Notes: generated by a model not told the origin, from the sequence alone. A stretch of DNA of 64,000 nucleotides from Sphingomonas brevis (GCF_023516505.1 NZ_JAMGBB010000001.1:1426001-1490000), one strand, 5' to 3'; shown: positions 42,018 through 51,397, numbered from the stretch's first letter. A program made the numbers and translations.

Positions 42018-42986
42018 ATGGTACGAACCGCTGCACTTTTCCTGTCGGCAATTGCGATGTCATTGCCAGCCCACGCCCAACAGATCGAGGCGGCGGGGCG
42101 CCCGGTGCTGGAGCTGGTCACCACGCTGAAGCCTGGGCAATTCGTCTGGTCGCCGGGGTCGGCGCCCGAAGGGCCGGTCCTGATGGTCGTCAATCTTGCT
42201 ACCCAGCGCGCGATCCTGTTTCGCAACGGCCTGCCGATTGGCGCGTCCACGGTTTCGTCAGGAAAGCCCGGCTATGAGACTCCGACCGGAGTCTTCACGG
42301 TGCTGGAGAAGAAGAAAGAGCATTATTCCAAGACCTATGGCAATGCGCCGATGCCCAACATGCAGCGGCTGACGTGGAAGGGAATTGCGCTCCATGCCGG
42401 CAATTTGCCCGGCTATCCCGCCTCACACGGCTGCATCCGGCTGCCGATGAAATTTTCGAACCTGCTGTTCGGCGCAACCAAGCTCGGCATGACCGTGATC
42501 ATCACCAGCTTCCCGGTCCAGCCCGGGCAGTCCACCACGCCGGACCTGGCGGCAGCCATTGCCCCGAACGCGACGACGTTGGCGCGCGCCCCATTCGAAT
42601 GGCATCCTGAGCGGTCGGCGAGCGGACCGGTCTCGGTTATCATCAGCGCCGCCGACGAGCGAGCAATCGTCCTTCGCAACGGGGTTGAGATCGGCTCTGC
42701 CCCAGTCCGCGTCAACGGCAGCATTGCCGGCGGCTTCGCCTATGCGCTGCGCGCCTGGGATGCTACCGGCCAACATTGGCTCAAGTTGCAATATTCGGGC
42801 GCCGGCCAGGGAATGGAAGTGTCGCCTGGAGAGGGTGACCGCTTCGATGCGCCATGGGATTTCCGTCATGCGGTCCAGACCGTGCTGCGTCCGGGCAGCA
42901 TCATCATCGTCACGCCGCAAACCCTGCACGCCGGCAGTTCGGGCAGCGCGCTGACCGTTATCGAGAATGACGGCGGGACCCGATAG
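42018..42986 (+). CDS. Exported L,D-transpeptidase (YkuD)
   Basis: A 322-residue protein with a signal peptide (ends about residue 20, MSLPAHA). The YkuD domain has H126 and the catalytic triad motif S136-H137-G138-C139 in ALHAGNLPGYPASHGCIRLP. Such enzymes form 3-3 peptidoglycan crosslinks or attach proteins to the wall. The C-terminal third (about 190-320) has a second Ala-rich region without an obvious motif, perhaps a wall-binding domain. Its stop is 16 bp from that of the convergent Gly/Tyr-rich gene. Confidence 0.9.
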   Translation: MVRTAALFLSAIAMSLPAHAQQIEAAGRPVLELVTTLKPGQFVWSPGSAPEGPVLMVVNLATQRAILFRNGLPIGASTVSSGKPGYETPTGVFTVLEKKKEHYSKTYGNAPMPNMQRLTWKGIALHAGNLPGYPASHGCIRLPMKFSNLLFGATKLGMTVIITSFPVQPGQSTTPDLAAAIAPNATTLARAPFEWHPERSASGPVSVIISAADERAIVLRNGVEIGSAPVRVNGSIAGGFAYALRAWDATGQHWLKLQYSGAGQGMEVSPGEGDRFDAPWDFRHAVQTVLRPGSIIIVTPQTLHAGSSGSALTVIENDGGTR

Positions 42987-43002
42987 GAGCTAGTCCGGGC
43001 CC

Positions 43003-43440
43003 CTAGTGATACCGGTAATAGTGGCGTCGATAGGCATATCGACCACCATAGGTCACGGCATATCCGCCGCCGTAGGGCCGATAACCGCCGTAGTAGCCAT
43101 AGCCGCCGTACGGTCCGCCATAATAGCCGTACGCTGGCGGCGGAGGCGGCGGATAGGGGTAGGCCGGAACGGCATAGCCATAACCCGGATAGGCGTATGC
43201 CGGACGACCGTAGTAGCCGCCGTAGCCGTATGGAGCATGACCATAGTAGCCATGGCCATGGCTGGAGCCGATTGCATAGCCTGCGATCGCGCCAATCGTG
43301 CCGCCGATGATCGCGCCCGCGACGCCGTCACCATCGTGGTGATGGTGGTGCCGGTGGTAATAATGGTCATGTTCGGCAAGGGCCGGAGTGGAAACGACCA
43401 GCGTTGCAAACAGGGCAGGCAAGGCAAGAAGCCGTTTCAT
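43003..43440 (-). CDS. Gly/Tyr/His-rich exported protein
   Basis: A 145-residue protein with a signal peptide (MKRLLALPALFATLVVSTPALA). The mature part begins with a histidine cluster (HDHYYHRHHHHHDGDG), then a glycine-zipper segment (GAIIGGTIGAIAGYAIGSS), and ends in Gly/Tyr/Pro repeats (YGYYGGPYGGYGYYGG). Glycine-zipper segments insert into membranes; the rest is low-complexity. Such proteins are common in sphingomonads and of unknown function. The histidines may bind metal. The plus-strand frame across it is a codon-bias shadow. Confidence 0.7.
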   Translation of the reverse strand: MKRLLALPALFATLVVSTPALAEHDHYYHRHHHHHDGDGVAGAIIGGTIGAIAGYAIGSSHGHGYYGHAPYGYGGYYGRPAYAYPGYGYAVPAYPYPPPPPPAYGYYGGPYGGYGYYGGYRPYGGGYAVTYGGRYAYRRHYYRYH

Positions 43441-43524
43441 GGATGCCTCCTTCGTGCCCCCGAGGAAGCGACGGGCCTATGACTGGGCTGGATGGCGCTC
43501 AATCGGAACAATCACTGAGCAAGC

Positions 43525-44295
43525 CTAGCCCTGGTGGAGGTCGCCTTTTCTGGCCCTAAGGGTCTTGGCGCCCTGTTCGGCCATCTGCTTAACCCTGTTA
43601 AGCCGCTTCAGATATTCGGCTCTCGAGCCGCCGGCGTGGCCTTCGATGGCGTGGTGCATGATCGAAGCTATGCTCTCGAAATCGGCTTCGATGGAATGAA
43701 GCAGATTGTCGGTGCCAAATGCGGTTTCCGGGGAATTGTCTTGCTCGCCGGCCTTTGCCGATTCTCCAACGAGGCGGGCCCATTCAATCGCGCGCGCGAC
43801 GTGCCCGGAAATCATCCCGATGGCATCGACTTCCTCGCGAATGGGACTGCGCGCGGTCAAATGATAGATGGCAAACGTCCCGATGACGACATCTTCGCAA
43901 TTACGGATCGGCGTCGACCAGCAAGCGCGCAGGCCGTGCGGCAAGGCCAGGTGGCGATAGTCGGACCACAGCGGATCGACTTCGATGTCGGTCACATAAA
44001 TCGCGCGGCCGAGATAGGCGGCTGTCCCGCAAGACCCCACCGCCGGGCCGATTTCCGTGCCGTCCAAGGCCTCGCAATAGCTTTGGGGAAGGCTTGGCGC
44101 CGCAACATGCCGGAGGCGCTTTCCATCGGGGTCGAGCAGCAGGATCGATGTCAGCAGGACCGTGTCGGCCATTGATTCCACGGTGCGCAAATAGCGGTCG
44201 AGGACCGTCTCCAGCGTTTCGCCCCTGGCGAACTCGGCGGACGCGCGGAATGAACGATCCTTTAGTGAGTCATGCAGTGCAGCGGCAAATATCAA
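43525..44295 (-). CDS. GAF-domain protein
   Basis: A 256-residue soluble protein. The GAF domain (about 25-175) has the features ALDGTEIGPAVGSCGTAAYLGR, IEVDPLWSDYRHLALPHGLRACWSTPI and VIGTFAIYH, like those of photoreceptor-linked or light-responsive kinases. The last 80 residues are helical (LHSIEADFESIASIMHHAIEG). No kinase domain follows. TTG 44295 is the first usable start after a TGA and is preceded by GGAGATG. It may be a stand-alone sensor feeding a separate partner. Confidence 0.7.
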   Translation of the reverse strand: MIFAAALHDSLKDRSFRASAEFARGETLETVLDRYLRTVESMADTVLLTSILLLDPDGKRLRHVAAPSLPQSYCEALDGTEIGPAVGSCGTAAYLGRAIYVTDIEVDPLWSDYRHLALPHGLRACWSTPIRNCEDVVIGTFAIYHLTARSPIREEVDAIGMISGHVARAIEWARLVGESAKAGEQDNSPETAFGTDNLLHSIEADFESIASIMHHAIEGHAGGSRAEYLKRLNRVKQMAEQGAKTLRARKGDLHQG

Positions 44296-44448
44296 CCGAA
44301 CATCTCCAGCCAGCTGGCTCTCACGGGGAGGTCATATTGCTATCACATTGTCTTAACGTTTTCGAATTTGTCACTTATCCGTACTTAATGGGACTGCCGG
44401 CCAGCCGTTCCGCTGTCCTACGTTCCGATCATCTGACATAGGACGAGC

Positions 44449-46917
44449 ATGTCTTCCGGCCGCGGCGCGACCCAATTCAGTCACCTGCCCATCGATGATG
44501 TCCTGGCCGACCTGCTCCGGACATTCGACGAGGGAACGAGAGCGCTTCTGGTCGCTCCGCCGGGTGCCGGCAAGACGACGCGCGTAGCGCCGGCGCTGCT
44601 CGATCAGCGGTGGTGCACGGGGCAGGTATTGTTGCTGGTCCCGCGCCGGCTGGCCGCGCGAAGCGCGGCTGAATTTATCGCGCGCGAGCGCGGCGAGGAA
44701 GCGGGTGCGACGATCGGTTACGCCACTCGCCTGGACAGCAAGGCTGGGAAGGCGACGAGGGTTATCGCCATGACCCACGGCGTCTACTTGGCCAGAATTC
44801 AGGGCGATCCCGAGCTTGCCGGAGTCAGCGCCGTGCTGTTCGACGAAGTCCATGAGCGTGGGCTGGACAGCGACCTGGCGCTGGCGTTGACGCTCGACTC
44901 GGCCGAGAGCTTGCGGCCCGATCTGCGGATCGCGGCAATGTCGGCAACGCTGGACGGCGAGCGCTTCGCCCGATTGCTGGGCGATCCGCCGATCATCGAA
45001 AGCGAAGGAAGAAGCTTTCCGCTAACCCTAATTCACGAAGGGCGTGACCCTGCACAAAGGATCGAGCCGCAAATGGCCTCGGCAATCCGCGCCGCCCTGT
45101 CCGACCATGACGGGTCGCTGCTCGCCTTCCTGCCTGGAGTTGCCGAAATCAAACGGACCGCCGAAGCGCTCGGGAGCCTGCCGGCCAATGTCGTCCTCCA
45201 TCGATTGCATGGCGCTGTCGAACCGGCGCAGCAGCGTGCAGCGCTTGCACCGCCTAAGCCCGGGACGCGCAAGCTGGTGCTGGCCAGCGCCATCGCCGAA
45301 ACCAGCCTCACTCTCGATGATGTCCGGATCGTGGTCGACAGCGGGCTTGCGCGCCGGCCGCGCTACGATCGCGGTGCGGGCCTCACGCGGCTGGTTACGG
45401 AGCGCGCCAGTCGTGCCGCCGTCACCCAGCGGGCCGGCCGTGCCGCACGACAGGCGCCAGGCGTAGCGGTTCGCCTATGGGAGGAAGCCGCGAATGCGTC
45501 ATTGCCGGCCCATGACCCCCCAGAGATTTTGGAAGCGGATCTTTCCAGCTTGCTCCTGACCTGCCTGTTGTGGGGCGAGAATGATCCACTTCGGCTGCCC
45601 TTCCTCGATCCGCCGCCGGCCCCGGCAATATCGGAGGCGCGGCTGCGTCTCGAACGCCTCAATGCGATCGACGCGGACGGCCATATTACCGCGCACGGCA
45701 GGGCAATCGCCGCGATCCCGCTCGAGCCACGCTTGGCACATATGCTGATCGAGGCCGGCGAGCGCGGCTTCGCTCACGCAGCTGCGGAAGCGGCCGTCCT
45801 GCTGACCGAACGCGGGCTGGGAGGCAACGACCCTGACCTGGAAGCGCGCCACCGCCGCTGGCTCAGCGACCGATCGCCCCGGGCGCAGGCGGCAAAGAAC
45901 ATGGCGAAGCGATGGGCGAAGGCCGGTGGAGGTGGAAGCGTCCACCCGCACGATATCGCCCGGTCGATCGCCTTGGCTTTCCCGGACCGCCTGTCGCGTC
46001 GCCGCGATCAATCGGGCGAACAGTGGCAGTCGGTAGGCGGGCGCGGCTTTCGGCTCGATCCGGCATCGCCATTGGCCCGCAGCGAATGGCTGACCGTAGC
46101 CGAAGTTGCCGGTGCCGCATCGGGCGCGCGGATCCTGTCCGCGGCAGCCATCGAGACAGGCGAGGTGGAGGCGCTTTTCGCCGATGAGATAACAACCTAC
46201 ACGCAGGTTCGTTTTGACCCGGCCACCGCTGCGATCAGCGCGACGAAGGGACGCAGGCTGGGATCGATAAAGCTGTCATCGGCTCCCGACCCCCGACCCG
46301 ACCAGGCGGCGATCGAGGCCGGCCTGGCTGACGCGGTCCGGCGGCATGGTCTTGCCATCCTTCCGTGGAGCGAATTCGCAATTGCGCTCCGCCAGCGCGC
46401 GGTCTTCGCTGCCCTGCACGACGAGAAGGTTCCCGACCTATCGGACAAGGCACTGCTGGAGCGGCTCGACGAGTGGCTGGCGCCACTGCTTCACGGACAG
46501 CGGCGCCTCGATGCAATTGGTTCCTCCTCCCTCACCAGCGCGCTCCAGGGCCTGCTCGGTTATGAAGGCGGGCGGTCGGTCGACCGGCTGGCCCCGGCAC
46601 ATTTCGATACGCCTGCCGGATCGTCTCATCCGATCGATTATTCCGCGACCGGCGGGCCGGCAGCCGAGGTCCGGGCGCAGGCGCTCTACGGCCTCAAAAG
46701 CCATCCGACGGTAGCCGGCGGCCGGGTGCCGCTGACTCTCGCGATTACCTCTCCCGCGCACCGCCCGATCCAGACGACCAAGGATCTGCCCGCCTTCTGG
46801 GCCGGGAGCTGGCGCGACGTGGCCAAGGAAATGCGCGGCCGATACCCCAAGCATCCGTGGCCCGAAGATCCGGCGAACGCTTCGCCGACTCTCCGGACCA
46901 AGCGGGCAGGCTCTTGA
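44449..46917 (+). CDS. hrpB: ATP-dependent RNA helicase HrpB
   Basis: An 822-residue DExH helicase close to the E. coli HrpB length (about 809). It has Walker A APPGAGKTTRVAP (about 36-47), the DEVH box in LFDEVHERGLDSDLAL, MSATLDG, and AGRAARQAPGVA of motif VI. The C-terminal HrpB-specific region is complete, ending KHPWPEDPANA. Function in the cell is poorly known. ATG 44449 follows AGGACGAGC. The AT-richer stretch at 44330-44440 is the likely promoter. Confidence 0.93.
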   Translation: MSSGRGATQFSHLPIDDVLADLLRTFDEGTRALLVAPPGAGKTTRVAPALLDQRWCTGQVLLLVPRRLAARSAAEFIARERGEEAGATIGYATRLDSKAGKATRVIAMTHGVYLARIQGDPELAGVSAVLFDEVHERGLDSDLALALTLDSAESLRPDLRIAAMSATLDGERFARLLGDPPIIESEGRSFPLTLIHEGRDPAQRIEPQMASAIRAALSDHDGSLLAFLPGVAEIKRTAEALGSLPANVVLHRLHGAVEPAQQRAALAPPKPGTRKLVLASAIAETSLTLDDVRIVVDSGLARRPRYDRGAGLTRLVTERASRAAVTQRAGRAARQAPGVAVRLWEEAANASLPAHDPPEILEADLSSLLLTCLLWGENDPLRLPFLDPPPAPAISEARLRLERLNAIDADGHITAHGRAIAAIPLEPRLAHMLIEAGERGFAHAAAEAAVLLTERGLGGNDPDLEARHRRWLSDRSPRAQAAKNMAKRWAKAGGGGSVHPHDIARSIALAFPDRLSRRRDQSGEQWQSVGGRGFRLDPASPLARSEWLTVAEVAGAASGARILSAAAIETGEVEALFADEITTYTQVRFDPATAAISATKGRRLGSIKLSSAPDPRPDQAAIEAGLADAVRRHGLAILPWSEFAIALRQRAVFAALHDEKVPDLSDKALLERLDEWLAPLLHGQRRLDAIGSSSLTSALQGLLGYEGGRSVDRLAPAHFDTPAGSSHPIDYSATGGPAAEVRAQALYGLKSHPTVAGGRVPLTLAITSPAHRPIQTTKDLPAFWAGSWRDVAKEMRGRYPKHPWPEDPANASPTLRTKRAGS

Positions 46918-46948
46918 TTCTACGCTCAAGCTGCGCCAATTCGCGCCC

Positions 46949-47230
46949 ATGACCGTCGCCCGCATCGTCCAGGAACAACGCAAGACCACCCAATCGGGGA
47001 AGGCTCAGGCCGGAAGCTGGACGCTGGAATATGAGAGGCAGCAGGCGCAGCGACCTGATCCACTGACCGGCTGGAATGGATCGGGCGACACCAACACCCA
47101 GATCCGGCTTCGGTTCTCCACCAAGGAGGAAGCGATGGCTTATGCGACCCGCAAGGGTTTCACGGTCCATGTCGTGCCGGCCGCCCCGACAAGCCTGAAG
47201 CTACAGGCTTACGCCGACAATTTTCGCTAA
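46949..47230 (+). CDS. Complex I accessory subunit, NDUFS4-like (ETC_C1_NDUFA4 domain)
   Basis: A 93-residue soluble protein beginning MTVARIVQEQRKTTQSGKAQ, with WTLEYERQQAQRPDPLTGWNGSGDTNTQ and the end ETC pattern (TKEEAMAYATRKGF). This is the accessory subunit shared between alphaproteobacterial and mitochondrial complex I (NDUFS4). It stabilises the NADH-oxidising arm. The nuo operon is not in the window, so it is encoded apart. Its stop is 3 bp from that of the convergent phosphoesterase. Confidence 0.9.
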   Translation: MTVARIVQEQRKTTQSGKAQAGSWTLEYERQQAQRPDPLTGWNGSGDTNTQIRLRFSTKEEAMAYATRKGFTVHVVPAAPTSLKLQAYADNFR

Positions 47231-47233
47231 AAC

Positions 47234-48121
47234 TCAGCCGGTCCCGCGTTCCGCCAGGAAATCGCGGATCATCGGCATCGCGGTAGTGTCGTAACTGGCC
47301 AGCACCTGGTGCGGACCGGCGACGTCGAAGTGGGTCAGGAGTTGTTGTCCATTCCAATAGTGAAGTGCGAAAGCGGGCGCGTCGGCTAGGATCAGAGGCC
47401 GCCCGTCGGGGTCCTTCGGGTCGATATCGTCCAGGTCCAGCGCTACCCATGGCGCGGTCGAGGCGCAGACCGTCAGCGGTTTTCCAGCGAAGCTGGTGGC
47501 GATCGGCCGATGGACGTGACCGGCGATCATTCCGACCACTTGCTTGGCCGGCTTCACAATCTCTTCCAGCCGCTGGACCCAGGCTTCGCAGGGCAGCGCG
47601 CTCATCCAATCGATGCCCGTGTCTACGGGCGGATGGTGGAGTATGATGATGGTTGGAACGTCCTTGCGCTGCCGAAGGCGCTTCTTCAGCCAAGCCGCCC
47701 GATCCTCGCAGATCATGCCGCCGTGGCGGCCAGGATCGAGCGTGTCGAGCACGATCCAGCGCACCCCGCCATGGTCCAGCTCATATTGAATGAAACCATT
47801 TTCGTCGGTCGGGACGTTCGGCAACACCGCGCGAAAGCCATCGCGGCCATCATGATTGCCGATTGCCCATAGCACCGGCCCTTCCCAGCGGGCGACCAGT
47901 GCGACCATATGGCGATAAGCGTCCAAGTCCTCGTCGCCCCGCTCGACCAGGTCGCCAGTCACCAACAGCAATGACGGCTTGGGACGCATCGCGTTTAGCT
48001 GGTCGATCGCCTGGTTCAATCGGCGAACATTCATTTCGTGCGGGTTGTCGCGGTCGAAGCCGATGTGCAGGTCGGTCACCTGCGCAACCAGGATTCCGTC
48101 GATCGAAGGTCTTTTTGGCAA
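47234..48121 (-). CDS. Calcineurin-like metallophosphoesterase
   Basis: A 295-residue phosphoesterase of the CpdA/YfcE-like type. Metal motifs are intact: AQVTDLHIGFD, LLLVTGDLVERGDED, WAIGNHDGRDGF, and IAGHVHRP. A role on cyclic nucleotides or phospho-diesters is possible. The start is set at TTG 48121, with GGGGGG ahead of it; the frame stays open to 48421 but that part overlaps the divergent gene and has no family match. This leaves an 82-bp divergent promoter gap. Confidence 0.8.
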   Translation of the reverse strand: MPKRPSIDGILVAQVTDLHIGFDRDNPHEMNVRRLNQAIDQLNAMRPKPSLLLVTGDLVERGDEDLDAYRHMVALVARWEGPVLWAIGNHDGRDGFRAVLPNVPTDENGFIQYELDHGGVRWIVLDTLDPGRHGGMICEDRAAWLKKRLRQRKDVPTIIILHHPPVDTGIDWMSALPCEAWVQRLEEIVKPAKQVVGMIAGHVHRPIATSFAGKPLTVCASTAPWVALDLDDIDPKDPDGRPLILADAPAFALHYWNGQQLLTHFDVAGPHQVLASYDTTAMPMIRDFLAERGTG

Positions 48122-48203
48122 TCCGAACCCCCCAAGTCCTAGAGCTTGGAGCAAGGGGCCGAGCCCTTGTCCAGCCTTTTCCTGACGCAGGTTACTAACG
48201 GTC

Positions 48204-49382
48204 TTGCCAGCTTCATTGGCTTGGGCGACAATTGATGCGCCGAAGCCAGGGGGAAAGCTGCGCCAGTATCGTATTGCGTTTGTCGTCGGAACGCGCCCGG
48301 AAGCCATCAAACTGAGCCCGGTTGCCCATGCCCTCGCGGCGCTGGGCGAGCCTCCGCACCTGTTCGTGACCGGGCAGCATCCCGGGCTTGAGCTCAGCGA
48401 CCATAGGCTGGAAGGCTTCACCGCGACGCTGCTCGACTGTCCTGGACAGCCCGACCCAATGCTTCATTCCGAGCTGGTCCGGGGCGCGCTCAAGAGGTTG
48501 TTGCCGCTCGACCCGCCCGACCTGCTGATCGTCCAGGGGGATACATCAAGCGCGCTCGGTGGGGCCCTGGCAGCACGGGAAACCGGAGTGCCCCTCGCCC
48601 ATGTCGAGGCGGGCTTACGCAGCCACGATCCCAACCTGCCGTGGCCGGAAGAGGAAAACCGGGTTGCGATTGACCGGCTGGCGGACCTGCTGTTCGCGCC
48701 GACATCGGGCAATGCCGCCAATCTCCGCCGTGACAAGGTCGCCGGAGAGGTAACGATCACGGGCAACAGCGGCATCGATGTGCTGGCCGAGCTAGTCGGG
48801 CCGTTGCCGCTGAAGCCGCAACGGCGATGGTGGCCGCGCAGCCATTTCAAGCTGCTGGTTACCTGCCATCGCCGCGAGAACTGGGGAAGCGGGCTCGACC
48901 GGCTGGCGAAGGCGATCAGGGTTCTCGCCGAGCACAACATTCATTGTGAGATGCTGCTGCCACCCAATCCGAAGGTCACCGAGCGAATGACCGCACTGCT
49001 TGGCGACGCGCCGAATGTGAAGCTGATCGCTCCACTGTCGCATTTCGCGATGATCGACGCGATGCGCCGGGCCGACCTGGTGCTGAGCGATTCCGGCGGC
49101 ATCCAGGAGGAGGCGCCTGCGCTTGGCGTGCCGCTGCTCGTCCTCAGGGACAAGACCGAGCGACCGGAAGGACTGACAAGCGGGTCGATGGAACTGGTCG
49201 GAACCGATCCGGAGCGGATCGTCGAGGCTGTTATGCGCCTGCGCCGCGACCGGGCCGCACTGCGCGCCATGGCAAGGCCCTGCCTGCCGTTCGGGGACGG
49301 CCGGGCCGCCCCCCGCATCGCCCGCCATTGCTTGACGTTCCTGGAAGATCGGATCGAGCCAGCGGATAGCCTGACCGCATGA
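48204..49382 (+). CDS. wecB: UDP-N-acetylglucosamine 2-epimerase (WecB-like)
   Basis: A 392-residue non-hydrolysing epimerase making UDP-ManNAc for surface polysaccharide. It has VVGTRPEAIKLSPV, VQGDTSSALGGALAARE, VEAGLRSHDPNLPWPEEENR, TCHRRENWG and DSGGIQEEAPALG, all typical. There is no ATG near the family start; TTG 48204 or TTG 48216 are the candidates, so the first 15 residues are uncertain. It links to the other surface-polymer genes in the window only by function. Confidence 0.85.
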   Translation: MPASLAWATIDAPKPGGKLRQYRIAFVVGTRPEAIKLSPVAHALAALGEPPHLFVTGQHPGLELSDHRLEGFTATLLDCPGQPDPMLHSELVRGALKRLLPLDPPDLLIVQGDTSSALGGALAARETGVPLAHVEAGLRSHDPNLPWPEEENRVAIDRLADLLFAPTSGNAANLRRDKVAGEVTITGNSGIDVLAELVGPLPLKPQRRWWPRSHFKLLVTCHRRENWGSGLDRLAKAIRVLAEHNIHCEMLLPPNPKVTERMTALLGDAPNVKLIAPLSHFAMIDAMRRADLVLSDSGGIQEEAPALGVPLLVLRDKTERPEGLTSGSMELVGTDPERIVEAVMRLRRDRAALRAMARPCLPFGDGRAAPRIARHCLTFLEDRIEPADSLTA

Positions 49383-49434
49383 TTGACTAGCCGGGCAAAG
49401 GTCAGCATATGCGCGCCCTTGCCGCCATGGCCAT

Positions 49435-49510
49435 GGCCCCTTCGTCTAGCGGTCTAGGACGTCGCCCTCTCACGGCGAAAACACGGGTTCGAGTCCCGTA
49501 GGGGTCACCA
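49435..49510 (+). tRNA. tRNA-Glu (anticodon CTC)
   Basis: A 76-base tRNA beginning GGCCCCTTCGTCTAGCGG, with encoded CCA at the 3' end. The acceptor GGCCCCT pairs with AGGGGTC. The anticodon loop CTCTCAC gives CTC, reading GAG glutamate codons. The T-arm ACGGG/CCCGT is intact. The gene lies 52 bp after wecB. Confidence 0.97.
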
Positions 49511-49679
49511 TCACTCAGTCCCAGGCGAGTTAAAGGGGTCGCAAAACCCTCCCAAATCGCAGTTTTTCCTCACCAACACGTCCCGGCCGGTTTCATCCGT
49601 TTTCGCCCAGCCCCGAAACAAACGACGTCCTGGCTCAGGCATATGCTATTGTCACGGCCCGCGACGGAAGGACGAATCG

Positions 49680-50354
49680 GTGGAAGCCGGAGATCAGACC
49701 CAAGATCCTCAACGGCAGGAACGGGCGACGGTCCAACATCTACTGATCCTCGGCCATCCGGATCCCCGCAGCTTCAATCATGCCGTTGCGGCTCGTTATG
49801 TCGAGGTCGCCCAATCCAACTATCAAGCGGTGGAAATCCGAGACCTTTATGCGATGGGCTTCGATCCGCTGCTCAAGGATATCGAGCGGCCGCAAACGCG
49901 CCCTGGCGTCTGCGGACCCGATGTGCGGCATGAGCTCAACCTGGTCGAGCGGTCGGACGTCATAACCTTCGTGTATCCACTCTGGTTCGGCACGCCACCC
50001 GCGATCATAAAGGGCTATATCGATCGCGTCTTCAGCGCGGCTTTCCAGCTTTCCGATCTCAAACGCGAGCGGACGATCGGGTCATGCTCCGGAAAGTCGC
50101 TGGCCCTGTTTACTTCGTCCGCCAGCACCGGCCAATGGCTCGACGAGCAGGGTGTCATGACCTCGCTTCAGCAGTCCTTCGGCCAATATCTGGCATCGAT
50201 CTTCGGTTTCTCGAATAGATATTATTTCCATGCGGATTCGGTAGTGACTGACATGGGCAAGGCGCTGGCCGAGCAACATCTGTACGACGTCGGGGAGAAG
50301 GCCCGGCTTATTTGCGCCCAAGCAGCTGCCGCACGGCATCACGCAAATCTTTAG
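49680..50354 (+). CDS. Flavodoxin-fold NAD(P)H:quinone oxidoreductase-like protein
   Basis: A 224-residue protein of the NQO/KefF type. It has LLILGHPDPRSFNHAVAARY at the start, ERSDVITFVYPLWFGTPPAIIKGYIDRVF, and the flavin-binding stretch around it. These enzymes reduce quinones or nitro groups with NAD(P)H and FMN or FAD. GTG 49680 follows AAGGACGAATCG; the N-terminal 17 residues are not family-like and a later start is possible. Next gene 17 bp downstream. Confidence 0.78.
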   Translation: MEAGDQTQDPQRQERATVQHLLILGHPDPRSFNHAVAARYVEVAQSNYQAVEIRDLYAMGFDPLLKDIERPQTRPGVCGPDVRHELNLVERSDVITFVYPLWFGTPPAIIKGYIDRVFSAAFQLSDLKRERTIGSCSGKSLALFTSSASTGQWLDEQGVMTSLQQSFGQYLASIFGFSNRYYFHADSVVTDMGKALAEQHLYDVGEKARLICAQAAAARHHANL

Positions 50355-50371
50355 CGACCCGGGATAGCTAG

Positions 50372-50773
50372 GTGCCGCCCCATTACCTCCTACTCGCAGC
50401 GATGATCACACAATCGGCTGAACTCAAGGAAACGGGGCTTGAAGGGCGTTGGCGCAATCCTAGCGGAAGCGTGATCATTTCCATCACGCCATGTGATGAG
50501 TCCCTTTGCGGACGGGTGCAGTGGGCTTCCGACAAGGCCACAGCCGACGCCCGCAACGGCGGCACCGATCCCTTGATCGGCGCCGAGCTGCTTGGCGATA
50601 TTGTACCGCGAGGCGAGGGTCGCTGGAGAGCTCAGCTATTTGTCCCGGATCTCAACAAAAGGTCGAACGTCGAGCTCCGGCTTTCGGGGCTCGACCAACT
50701 CAAGGTCAGGGGATGCCTGGCGGGCCGAATAATCTGCAAGTCACAGCTCTGGCAGCGGGTGGTAGGCGAGTGA
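50372..50773 (+). CDS. DUF2147 protein
   Basis: A 133-residue protein with the DUF2147 pattern: GLEGRWRNPSGSVIISITPCDESLCGRVQW and a C-terminal GCLAGRIICKSQLWQRV. Members are usually periplasmic and of unknown function; here the N-terminal hydrophobic part is short (PPHYLLLAAMITQSA), so export is uncertain. Two pairs of cysteines may form disulfides. GTG 50372; 17 bp after the flavodoxin-fold gene, probably co-transcribed. Confidence 0.7.
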   Translation: MPPHYLLLAAMITQSAELKETGLEGRWRNPSGSVIISITPCDESLCGRVQWASDKATADARNGGTDPLIGAELLGDIVPRGEGRWRAQLFVPDLNKRSNVELRLSGLDQLKVRGCLAGRIICKSQLWQRVVGE

Positions 50774-50856
50774 GCGCACCCAGCCAGTTCGACGCGATCT
50801 CAACAACTGGGACCACACTGCCGTGATGCGACCAGCAATTGCATGGAGGTTTGCTT

Positions 50857-51327
50857 ATGTTCCGCTACTTGAGTGCAAGCGCCATCGTCGTCTTGCCGTT
50901 CGCCGTCGCTGCCGCTCAATCCGACATGGACCAGCCCCGCTGGATGGCAAATATGGCCCGGCATCAGAGGGTCATCATGCATGGGGTTCCCGCCCCATAT
51001 AACGTGGTTCGCGACACCATTCCCGATACGCCCGCGAAGTTGCGGCGTGGTGCGGCCGTGTTCGATCAACATTGCGCGTCGTGTCACGGCTGGACCGGAC
51101 AGGGAACCGGTCCAGCGGGAGAATTTCTTGTGCCTGCTCCCGCCGATCTGGAATGGTTGGCAAGAACCCCTCGGAACACCGCCGATCGTTACATCTACTG
51201 GAGCATTGCTGAAGGAGGGAAATCCTTCAATTCGGAGATGCCGGCGTTCAAGCAAAGTCTGTCAAAGCGGGACATTTGGTCCGTGACCGCCTACCTTCGA
51301 GCAGGAATGCCGCACGCCTCTCCATAG
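50857..51327 (+). CDS. Periplasmic c-type cytochrome
   Basis: A 156-residue protein with a signal peptide (MFRYLSASAIVVLPFAVAAA). The haem site is C73-A-S-C76-H77 in QHCASCHGWTGQGTGPAG; the likely axial methionine is in SEMPAFKQ near the end. Single haem, class I type. It may carry electrons for an oxidase or dehydrogenase not in view. ATG 50857 follows GGAGGTTTGCTT; the 18-base extension upstream is within that ribosome site. Confidence 0.87.
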   Translation: MFRYLSASAIVVLPFAVAAAQSDMDQPRWMANMARHQRVIMHGVPAPYNVVRDTIPDTPAKLRRGAAVFDQHCASCHGWTGQGTGPAGEFLVPAPADLEWLARTPRNTADRYIYWSIAEGGKSFNSEMPAFKQSLSKRDIWSVTAYLRAGMPHASP

Positions 51328-51397
51328 GCTTGCAGATGAGAGTGGCGATGTCCGATTTCCATGCAGTGCGGACGTTTGCCGCCTGAATTCCCAGAAT

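Noticed and set aside
43006-43482. Plus-strand frame across the Gly/Tyr-rich gene
   Set aside because: A Val/Ala/Ile-rich shadow of repetitive codons; the minus-strand frame has a proper signal peptide.
49511-49679. Possible attachment site after tRNA-Glu
   Set aside because: No integrase and no second copy of the tRNA 3' end seen in the window.
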